Assembly: GCA_033398695.1 (NCBI GenBank)
Contig: CM065801.1
Span: forward strand, 105,145,170-105,209,169
DNA from: Orobanche coerulescens
Taxonomy: Eukaryota > Streptophyta > Magnoliopsida > Lamiales > Orobanchaceae
Direction of reading: 5' to 3'
Length of the DNA: 64,000 nucleotides
Shown: in pieces, positions 46,226-58,200 of the stretch
How the letters are laid out: every line of letters begins with the position of its first letter
Position numbering within the stretch: position 1 is the first letter of the stretch
The notes under the pieces: model-generated
The model's database searches: none
Seen by the model: only the letters and a program-made list of their open reading frames with translations
Told to the model about the DNA's origin: nothing
Translations under genes and position numbers: made by a program

Positions 46226-49200
46226 ATGCTCCTTAGATTAGCAGATAGCTGTTGTTTTTTCTGCTTCAGTTTGCTTCTTTTCTTTGTAGCAGTTAGTTTA
46301 GCAGGAGACACTTTTGTGTTCTATGACTGGACCGTCTCGTATATTACTGTCTCCCCTCTTGGGGTGAAACAACAGGTGTTTTTTCTTTTCTATCCTGCAC
46401 TTTCTATCCTGCATTTAATATAATTTATATTCTTTATGCGGTCGCCTTAATTTGATGTTCACTAGAATGTCTAGTGTTTTAGACTTTTTTTTTTTTTTTT
46501 CCGAGTGTTGTATGTGAAGTGACATAAGTAAGGTTGAGCTGAGGAACTGCTTAGCTCATGCTGGGTCGTCGATTAGGTTTAGTTGATTCTTGAAATTTTT
46601 CAAGCAATCAGCTGTTGATTGTTTCCATTGTTCCAATGGAGCCAAAACTCCTTATTCTTTGGTTCTGGATTATAATGGAATAAAACAAAATGACTCACTA
46701 AACTGGCTGCACTTCTTTTTCCCGTACTAGTCATTCCATGCAATTCTCGATGCAATTTTCATTTTGGATCATTCGGAAACAGCCTCTCTGTGTTAAGACA
46801 GGGGTAAGGCCGTGTACATCCGATCCCCCCTTACCCCGCTTTTTGCGGGAGCCGTTGAGGCATTGGGGTAATGTTGTTGTAATCAGCTGTAATTGATTTG
46901 AATGGCATATGTTGAGTTCTGGAATAATGGAGAGGTACAACTTGTTTGTTGTTTGCATTATCATAGTTGATCTAATGGGTTTGTTCTACACTAATCAACT
47001 TAAGGATATTGTGCTAGAGAGGAGACATAGTTGTACTATTGTGATGGTATTTGACTTGACCATGTGAGCATGATCATTAATGAGTTTTTCTAGCGTCTTT
47101 CAACTTTCATGGTCGAGGCCTTTTGTTATTTTTTCGGAGTTTGCATATAACAATCATGTGTGTTATCCAATTTGGTGCTTTTACAATCACTCTTTTGCTG
47201 AAGTGGATGTAGATGTAAGAAGTGTATAACATCCTGGCTGCAGTCTTGAATTCACAATCTAAACCTTCCTACACTTGGACTCGGAAAATTCCAGTGAACA
47301 ATCATCCAAATACTCGCCCAATACTCAGCATCATAATTCCGTTGTGATTCCAACCTCACTGAGAGCAAAACCTAAGCAATGCATTGGTTAACTTGTCGTC
47401 TTAGGAAGAGACGTCTATCTGACTGGTTAACTCAATACATTATAGGACTTTCCATCGGTGGAGGTAGAAATATTAGTTTATTGACAATGCACGGGTTAAC
47501 TTCTCGACATATATTTAATCAGATTATGTGGTGAAACTGTTCAAGCATCAGGACTTATATTTATTATGCTTTATACATGAAGACTGAAAAGGTTAAGGCC
47601 TTACTAATACTACATTGCTTAAAAGACATGTGATCAAGACTTCCCAGGCTATATGTGCAGTAATCACATACTGGTTGCCTTATTTATATTTTTGTATTTT
47701 TACCTCGCATTTATTACGTTTATTTGTCTTATATTCTATATCATCCCTATTCCTAAGGGGAGATCTTTATTACTCACTACATACTTTCTTCTTCATCTTC
47801 TTCTCCTCATTATTATTATTATTGCTTTCCAAATAATAGAACTTTAGTCCATGTTTACATTTTATAAAATGTAATTTTTCCATCCTCCTGCTTTGTTATT
47901 TGTTAAATATCTCCATACTTGATTTTCAAGGTTTCTTTGTGTTGCTACCCAAAATATTATCCGGAAATAGATATTGCTGGAATGGATGAGTAACAAACAA
48001 AATGCGAGAGCACGTTCGTGGGAAGTAAATAACACAAGATTTGCCGGGTTTGTTAGGCCCGGGCTTGAATGCTCTCGCGAGATGTTATTAATACTAATAC
48101 GTTGGACTACAAATATTAATGTAAGAGTGCGATTACAATGAGTGTAAAAGACCCTAATTATCTAGCTCTTGAGTGCTGCTCTGTTAGTTCTTGAACTGCA
48201 GGGAGTTCTTGTCTCTGCCGACCGTCTTTTGGTTAAGAGGTTCTGAGAGGGAAAAACCGAGAGAAAAGCAGCCGGAGATAGATTGAGGTTGTGGTAGAGA
48301 TGGGCTTCCACATCCTCGAAGGTCCTGAAATCACCGGGTGGCTTGGCGACCGCCTTGTTGGACTTGGCGATCGCCGTCTCTGCCCCCTCGTCTTGGCGAA
48401 GGGCGAGCAACCTCCGCCTGGCCAAAAAGTCTGCGGCCTTGGCGCGGAAGATTGCGTAGGTAGTCGGGGGGACGTCCTTCGTAAGGTGCTTGAACATGGG
48501 CGAAAGACCGTTGAATCCCCCTAGGACAGAGTAGAGGGCGATCTCGTCGCTTACGGGCTCGCCGTTGAGGATTATCTCATCCACCCGGTTGATGTAGTCT
48601 TCGTCGGATTCGTCTTCCCCCTGCCTGATTTTCATCATGCGGTGGGGACCTTCTGGTCGAGCGACCTTGGCGGCGAAGTACGTTGTAAAGTCGCTTGCAG
48701 TTGTTCAAATGAACTGATTGATCGCGGTGGCAATGAGATGTACCACCTATGGGCCAGGTCGCCTAGTGTTAATGGGAATATTCGGCACCTGGTCGCGTTT
48801 GATGCCCCGCATCCGGTCATGTATATACGGAACTTGCTCAGGCGAGTCTCGGGGTCCGATCTCCCCTCGTACAAAGGTGTTTGAGGAATGATCCTTGGCT
48901 GCACGGGGGCGAGTTCGATCTGGACCGCGAGCGGCTCGCTCGGCCCAGCGATCTTTCTCTTGGCGCCTGCCCCAGTTTCTAGGAGCGCCTTCATGCCATC
49001 GAGCTGGCGTTGCATTGCGGCCATCGCCGTAGCTTGGTCGCTCGTAGTTTGGCTCTCGGAGTGGGAGCCGAGACGATCGTGTACCGATCTCCTGGCTCCG
49101 CGGTAGGCGATGAGGTCGTCGCCGCTGATCTTGGTTCTTCGGCGAGGAGGAGCCAAATGGCTGTCCTGCCTTCTGGGAGTTGGATAAGCTGAACTCTTGG

Positions 49201-52200
49201 TGACGGATTCGGACTCCGTCGTCTCATGGCTGGGGCCAGAATGCCCCGGCCGCCATGATGGGTCGCTGCCTAGGCGGTTGAAAACGGAACCGTCCCGCCT
49301 CGCGAGTGCTTCTGCTCGTGAATCGGGGCTTCCTGACGATCGCTCCTCAAGTAACCCCTTGAGCTTCCGTTTGCCCGCGCGACGGATGGTCGATGGGTAA
49401 ATGCGGGCGCATCGAATGCTCTCCGTCGCTCCCTTAGGATGGCCATAGCCTTCTCGATCTGTTCCGCGGTTTGGAACTGGTCGAGCGAAAGGCTGGGGCC
49501 GTCCCTCAGGTGCGGGATCGAGAGTCTCGCGCCGCCGCGGCTACCCTCCGCCGTGGGTTGGGGCTCGGATTGAGCCGGAATAAGGCGTCCGGCGGATCGG
49601 AGAGTGAATCTCTTCGATGTGGTGGCATACGTCATGAATCTGAAGGTTTTTCTTTGAAGAACAGTGAGTGTTTCTTCAAGTATATGCCCCGGAGAACAGT
49701 GAGTGTTCTTCGAGACGGTCGGAATAAAACTGAAGGTTAAGATGCCCTTCTTCTAGCGCCAATTGTGGCTACCCAAAATATTATCCGGAGATAGATATTG
49801 CTGGAATGGATGAGTAACAAACAAAATGCGAGAGCACGTCCGTGGGGAAGTAAATAACACAAGATTTGTCGGGTTTGTTAGGCTCGGGCTTGAATGCTCT
49901 CGCGAGATGTTATTAATACTAATACGTTGGAGTACAAATATTAATGTAAGAGTGCGATTACAATGAGTGTAAAAGACCCTAATTATCTAGCACTGAGCTG
50001 CTCTGTGAGTTCTTGAACTGCAGGGAGTTCTTGTCTCTGTCGACCGTCTTTTGGTTAAGAGGTTCTGAGAGGGAAAAGCCGAGAGAAAAGCAGCCAGAAA
50101 AGCAGACCCTGCTCCAAGTGCAGGAAGCCTTCTATTTATAGGAGCTGGGATGCCTTTGTCCTGACGGGCGATCGCCTTTCTTGTAATATAATAAGGGGGC
50201 GACCGTCTTTTAGCACATGGGCTGGTTGCCTTAAAGTCATGTTCTTCTTTGGCGGCATTGTCTTGAGAAGTCTGCACGCGTCCTGAGTCGTTGTCCCGGG
50301 AGGTCCCACCTTGTACCTTTCGGCGGATCTGTCGGTAGGTGAGAAGATGGTGACAGACTGTGGTCAACGATCCATGTTCTGCGGAGCCATTTGCGGATCT
50401 GCACGTGGGTCTCTATCCGAGTTTCGGCCTTCACAGACTTGGCGGATGTTGGCTTTACGTGGCATGAGGCGGTCGTCCATGATCGGGCACTTGGGACGAT
50501 CGCTAGTTGCCGAGAGGCGATCGCCTTGGCAGTCGATCGTTCGGCGCTGGGTCCTGCTCTGGGTCATTCGATCGGCAAGTCTGCCTTTGTCTATTTGACT
50601 CCGGTTCGGTCGCCCGGTACTTGTGCCGATCGCCCGTTGAGGTGTATAAATCTCGACACAACACTTTGTTATTTCCTTCTATATTAGCTGTTCTTTCTCA
50701 TTCACTTGAGTATGATTACATGTCCTCCTATTTTCTCTGGCCACAGTAGCTTTAGTTATTTTCCTTTTACTGAATATTTGAAGTCCTAGGAGAATTTAAA
50801 GGAAACAGACCATCAAGTAAGGACACATCTTGGTGGAATAATGAAGTTAAGCAAGCGATAAAAGACCAAACGTGAATGTTATAAGGTACTGGGTAAATGC
50901 TCGAGCGATGAGAATTATGAGAAGTACAAGAAAGCTTGAACAGAAGCTAAAAAGGCAGTGCGAAATGCCTGATCAAAGGTCAATCAAGAATTATATGTAA
51001 GATTAGATACAAAAGAAGGGGAAAAAGATATCTATAAACTTGCTCGAATGAGAGAGAAGAAGACGCGAGATATTGAAAAAGTTAAATGTGTGAAAGATAC
51101 TGACCAAATTTTTTTGCTTCAAGATAAAGAGATAAAAGAGAGATGGAGGTCATACTTTGATACCCTATTCAATGGCCATCAAGAACAAGATATTGGGAAT
51201 GTAAATATCCCTTCAACTATGGTTAACCGAGAGTTTAAGAGGAGAATTTAAAAGGGTGAAGTGACAATGGCATTGAAGAAGATGGGGTCAAAGAAAGCAG
51301 GACCAGATGGTATACCTATTGAAGTTTGGAGGTGTTTGGGGGAGAGAGAGGTCGAATGGGTAACTATGCTTTTAAATAAGATTTGGAGAAGCAATAAGAT
51401 GCCATCAGCATGGAGGAAAAGTATTCTCGTCCCTTTGTATAAGAACAAAGGTGATGTTCAAGATTGTTCTAATTATCGCGGAATTAAACTAATGAGTCAT
51501 ACCATGAAGTTGTGGGAACGAGTGATTGAACAAAGGATCAAGAAATGTGTGAAGATAACAGAAAATCAGTTTGGATTTATGCCTGGAAGATCGACCATTG
51601 AAGCAATTTATCTTATCCGGCAGTTGATGAAACATTATCGAGATAAAAAGAAAGATCTATATATGGTTTTTATTGATTTAGAGAAGGCATATGATAAAGT
51701 ACCAAGGGAAGTACTTTGGTGGGCCTTAGCAAAGAAGGGTGTATCGTAGAAATATATTGACATTATAAAGGACATGTATGGGGGAGCTAGTACAAGTGTA
51801 CGTACTAATGTTGGGTGGATAGAAGAATTCCCTATTACGATTGGGGTGCATCAAGGATCTGCTCTTAGTCCTTTTCTCTTTGCCATAGTCATGGACGAAT
51901 TGACAAGAGAAATTCAAAATGACGTTCCGTGGTGTATGATGTTCGCAGATGATATTGTGTTGATTGATGAAAAGAAGGTTGGAGTGCAACAGAAATTGGA
52001 ACTTTGGAGGATACTTTGGAAGCTCGAGGCTTTAGGCTGAGCAAAAATAAGACTGAATATATGGAGTGTAGGTTTAACGAAAACAGTGATAGAGAGGCGG
52101 GGATGATCACATTTGATGGGAAAGTTGTTCATGGATCCACTTTCTTTCGGTATCTTGGATCTATTATCCAAAAGGATGGAGAGCTAGATGGTGATGTGGC

Positions 52201-55200
52201 TCACAAAATAAAGGCAGGGTGGTTGAAGTGGAAGAGTGCCACTGGGGTTTTATGTGATCCTGACATGCCTCATAGATTAAAGGGTAAATTTTACCGCACG
52301 GAGTGTTGGGCTGTAAAACAGTGTCACGTTCAAAAGATGAATATGGCGGAGATGCGTATGCTACGATGGATGTGTGGTCATGTAAAAAAGGATCGGCTCA
52401 GAAATGAGGTGATTAGAGAGAAGGTAAGCGTTGCGTCTATAGAAGACAAGATGATGGAGAATCGATTACGATGGTTTGGTCATGTGAGAAGATCTGTTGA
52501 TGCCTGAGGAGGCTAGAAAGTTAGGGAACATTACAAGTAATATTGTGAAAGTTAGAGGAAGACCCAAGAAAACTTGGATAAAGATGATTGAAAATGATAT
52601 GCGGTTTCTTGGAATTGGAGAAAGTATGGCGATGGAGAGGCAAATGTGGCGGGAAAGAATACGGATGTGGATGGAATCCAATTCTTTTTTTTTTATTTTT
52701 TTTCCTATTTTATTTTATTTCATGTTATCTTTTAATTTATTTTTCAGGATTTTTTTTTTGCTTTTTTCTCTACTTTTTCCCTCTTTTTTTTCCTTTTATG
52801 TTATTTATGTAACGATCATTGACGGTTTCAAAGTTTGATTCATGTTAGCCGACCCCAAATCATTTTGGGACTAAGGCTTAGATGTTGTTGTTGTATAGTT
52901 TTATTTCATTGTCCCACCTGCCAATTTCTCTGCGAGTTCAATTAATTGCCTGTGTTTGACTCCCTAAGCATTGTGCTTTTAGGTGATTGGCATAGATGGA
53001 CGATTTCCAGGCCCCATTTTGAATGTCACCACAAATTGGAACGTTGTCGTCAATGTCAAAAATAACCTGGACGAACCATTTCTAATGACATGGTATTTTT
53101 TTGAATCCCATTACATTGATGCAGAATAATGATATGGAGTAACTGATCTTGTAGAATCGTAGGAATGGCATTCAACAAAGAAAAAACTCGTGGCAAGATG
53201 GTGTTTCAGGGACAAACTGTCCCATTCCAGCTGGTTGGAATTGGACATACCAGTTTCAGGTCAAAGATCAAATAGGCAGTTTCTTTTACTTCCCTTCAAT
53301 TGGCTTCCAGCGAGCAGCAGGTGGGTATGGGGGAATCATTGTTAACAACAGAGAAGTTATTCCTGTACCTTTTAAGACACCAGATGGAGATATAACCCTC
53401 GCTATTGGTGACTGGTACATAAAGAGTCATAAGGTTTGTAAAGGGGCTGCAAGCCTCCATGCTTTTTGTTTTCTCCTTTAATTATTTCTGGATGTCTATA
53501 GTTATTTCTTGAATTTATATAGATTTTTATTGACTGATGAAAGCTTGTGGAAAAACAGGAGATGAGAAAGGACCTTGAATTTGGGAATGACCTTGTCCCT
53601 GATGGAGTCCTATTTAACGGATTAGGCCCTTACCAATTTGATAAATCTATTGTACCACATGGTATTCCCTTCCAAATCATAAATGTCGAACCAGGTATTG
53701 ATCTTGTGACTATATGCTGCGAAATGCTCGGCTTTCTGTGTTGATCCATAGTATAATTGCGGTTTTGACACGTTTCCCTTCTTATTGCTGACTCAGCCAA
53801 TTTCATTATGAATATTAAATAACCTTCAAACATGTGACGCACTTTGCTCTTTGGAATTTTGGGTGATGCACAGAGATGATTGTACAAGAGATTTGTTTTT
53901 ATCATAACTGTTCAACCTCTCTATATTTAATTTGACCAGCAGTTTATACCATGCATCAAGAATGAGAAGCTCTTCATTTGTCAATAATACAACAATATGG
54001 AAGATAATCAAATGTCGGAGGAAGTTAAGCAACAGTTGTACGTTGGGGCAGCTCTCATCTTTCTGTGAGTGAAGGTGAACGATAGTGAGAAAAGGCATGG
54101 TGATGCCGAAATAAGTTGAAATTGGAGAAACAAAAGCACAATCTTTACGAGTGTTTCGGTGGAAAGTTTCTTATTCCCTAATATCTGTTGAACCATTCCT
54201 TGTGTTTCAAATGAATCTTTTTATTTCAAGCTTAAAAAAATAAGATCCTTCATATCATTCGCAATCACTCTTATCCATGTCCGTTTAGGTCTTCCTCTAC
54301 CCCTCACCGGCCTATGCGCTCCCCATTCTTCAAGCCTCCACACTGGTGCATCAATCGGCCTCCGTCTCACATGTCCGAACCATCTTAACCGATTCTCCAA
54401 CAGCTTATCCTTTATAGGGGCCACTCGTACTTCTTTCCTAATTTATGAATAGATTTTTATTTATATGAGTTAGTAACACGGGTTTAGATTACATATGCTT
54501 GTGTCGCATATTATTAGTCTTTAAAATGCAGGTATGTAAATGAAGGAAGGTAGAAGCAAATGGCATTAACATAGCTGATGAGAGAAAGTAATTAGTTAAA
54601 GCACTAAGCAATCAAATTAAAATCCAAGGACAATACCTTTAAGAAGTGAACATGACTGTGCTACAAATTGGCTTAACATTTTCAAAAAGTGAGGACGAAA
54701 ACAGAGTAATTGCTAAAATACTCCATTTTGTAGGGGTATCGTGGGGCCCGTTTTGCAGGATCTCGCTTCTTGTCCTCTTATCCTTTAAAGCTGAACCTCA
54801 TGTAGCAAATAATTCTCCTCCCTAGTTTTTTTTCATTTCTGTCTTTAATATGTAATGTATTTGCATACAAGTCTTGAAGAACTGTTCAGAACGTTTATAA
54901 CTAATAATTGGTATTATTTGCTTTTTAAAAACATTTTATTCTGTTATCAATTGTTTCCTGATGAGTCATGTTCCATGATGTATGTGTTGATTTTACAATA
55001 TCAATCACGTATTGTGACATGACAATAGCAATTATCTCAAACTCATCGTTGTCTCATGATATTTTCCATATAAATGGAAAAACTTATGATGTTGACGGTT
55101 TTGGAATTTCGTTCTATTTCTCCTTCATATGAAGGTTGCGACAGGAAGGGCATCCGGCGTAAAACTTTGCCACTTTGTTATTTGCATGAGTTATGGTGTT

Positions 55201-58200
55201 AACTAATTTTAGACAGTTAAACGACACTATAATCTTCATGCCACCGACCCCAACATAGTTGGGATTAAGGTGTTGTTGATGATGATGATGATCAATTGTT
55301 TCCTGATGAAATAAATGGCAAAAGTTTAAATTTGCCATGAGTCTTGCAGCTCAAATGGTTCAGCCTTAATAGGGTTAGGGTGTATCAGAACCCAGTCTAA
55401 TTACTTATCTCTCTCCTATAGTAATGGCAATTGTTGTTATTATCTCTTCCAATATAAGTACTTCTGTTATTAATTATGTTCATGGTTCTATAAAACTTCT
55501 GGTTGATGAAAGATTAGAATTACAGCATTAGCTGTTGCACCTGGATCATCTGACATTAGTAACAGCAGATGGAATAGTGAATGGATGACAATTGGTGGAA
55601 TATATATATACTTCATGAAAATGAAAAACGGAGTAAACTTTATCCTGTTGTCCGTTCTATGGTTAGCAGACATAATTCGAATAAAATAAACCATAACTAG
55701 TCATCATGAATATGATTTCGATCACTGTTTTAGGTTAACCTACACAGCTGTCTTTACTGGAATATGTGGATTGTTTGGAAATTCTAGCACTAGATTCTCT
55801 AATAGCATTTGTTTCATATTGTAATATGCTGATTCTCTAATAGCATTTGTTGCCTATCATAATATGCTGATTGATAAACAAATTCAGTTTTGATGATGCA
55901 TAGCCTATAAGTTCGTTCCACCGGGCTATGACTGAATTTAGTTGAATGGTTCTTCTTTAAAACCTAAACAATTATACTAGCTTTGTCATCTGTGGGTAAG
56001 CTGCAATTATACTAAACTACCTGCACTACTAATGTACTGTAACGTAAGATAATAACTCTCTGATAAATTTCATGTCTTACAGGCAAAACATATCGCCTTC
56101 GAGTTCACAATGTCGGAATCGCTACCAGCTTGAATTTTAGGATCCAAAATCATAACTTGGTCCTTGTAGAAACTGAAGGGTCTTATACCGTACAACAGAA
56201 CTACTCAAATATGGATATCCATGTGGGTCAGTCATATTCATTCTTAGTAACAATGGATCAAATTGCTAGCAATGATTATTACATTGTTGCTAGTCCACGG
56301 TTTGTTGATAACTCGACTTGGACCAAGGCTCCAGGAGTTGCTTTACTGCACTACTCTAGTTCGCAGGGGCTTGCTTCAGGTCCTCTTCCAGACCCTCCTA
56401 ACGAATACGACACATATTTCTCAATGAATCAAGCAAGATCTATAAGGTTGTACTAATCTGTAGTCTTTCCGTTACTTCCTTTACTATGTTTTCTTAGTGA
56501 ATTTTGTTATATTTTGAAACATATAAAGGCATCTCATCTTTGAGATTGCAATCTCCATTTTGGTGGTGGTATGATATGAATCGTATGATTCCCACCTGTA
56601 AGATGTGATCAAGTGTAACCCCCCCCCCCCACCCCACCCCCACCCCCAACACACAATATTATATATGTACATGTATAAATTAGTTTGCGTGTTTATTGGA
56701 AGAACAATGAATATGGGGAAAATGATGTTTGCAACTCATGGGAATAGCTATCCTCCAGGGGGGAAGGATATTGATGAAAGGATATTGCTTCAGAGTTTCT
56801 TTTCAATGGATTTTCTCTTTTTGTGTCTCCCTTCCTTTGCATACAGAGCTGTCGAGTATTACATTGTTCTTATTATATATTATCTTTATTTTTTGTTCTG
56901 ATTTCATGTGCAATGTTGTTTGATTAGATGGAACGTCTCGGCTGGAGCTGCTCGGCCGAACCCACAGGGTTCTTTCAAATATGGAGATATAACTGTGACT
57001 GATGTATATGTAATCCTCAATAGGCCTCCAGAGTTTGTTGGTGGTAAACGGCGTACGACTCTTAATGGAATTTCATATATAGCTCCTCCGACACCTGTGA
57101 AACTTGCTCAGCAATTTAATGTCCCCGGGGTGTTCAAGCTTGACTTTCCTAATAGGGTTATGAATAGGCCTGCGAAACTTGACACGTCTCTAATTAATGG
57201 AACTTTCAAAGGGTTTATGGAAATTATATTTCAAAACAATGATACATCTGTTCACAGTTACCATCTGGATGGCTATGCCTTTTTTGTTGTTGGGTAAGAA
57301 ATGGAATTGTTTTAGCCTAATTGTAGGGTTTCCTAGGTTGTGATTCATGAACTGTATGGCGGGTGGTTGAGTTTTGAGATTGCTTTTCATTTGATTCACA
57401 GGATGGATTATGGAGTGTGGACTGAGAATAGTAGAAACACCTATAATAAATGGGACGGGGTGGCTCGCTGCACTACCCAGGTAATGACAGACGTGCATTT
57501 CTGAATCCTAGAGTTTCCGAGTATTGTGTTGTTTGACTAGATTTCTGTCTATTTAATATTCTCAGAACAGATGTTGCAAGGATAGCTGGTTAGCTCCGTA
57601 GTTTGCTATAATTATATCATAGCCTGCTATTTTCGTCATGTACTCATGTATGGAGGTTATTATCTAATACCATTTTTTTGAGTATAGGTTATTATCTAAT
57701 AGTAATACCATTTTTTTGAGTATCTTATTACATTATATAGTGAGACGGGAGTAAATAAACTTAGAAGATGGGTGAGCGAGATGGAAATTTATTCCGAGCA
57801 ATCATAAGTATCACAATCGAAAGGCATATTTAAAGTCCTAAAATGAATAGGCAACAAAATAATTTAGGAAAATGCCTAAAAGGGCTGCAAAACGTTGGAT
57901 TTTAGGCCTAGGACCAGGTACATCATTGCGCACCGCGTGATGAGTTCAATTTTTGTTTCGCCGTTCCGCTTCCGGAAAGGTATTACAATAGCGATTATGT
58001 ATCCGAATCCAAAAGTTACGTCCGCTTCATTCCTTCCGTCGACCGCCCTTTTGCTCAATCTTTGGCTGCCAAATACTCGTCCGTAAACTTCCCACATCAG
58101 TCTCCCCCACTTAGTAATCGACTCCGAGTGATCAGATAGAATGAGGGCCGTACTTCTTTGGCTGCAACTTGTGATATTGACCAACTCGGAAACACTCACG

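Noticed and set aside
48291..49740. Several open frames on the plus strand over the intron 1 element (for example 49471-49740)
   Set aside because: They are antisense to the gag coding region, in locally GC-rich DNA where random frames stay open; no recognisable domain.
52680..52838. Phe-rich C-terminal extension of the LINE frame
   Set aside because: It is translation of a T-rich stretch after the real end of the RT coding region.
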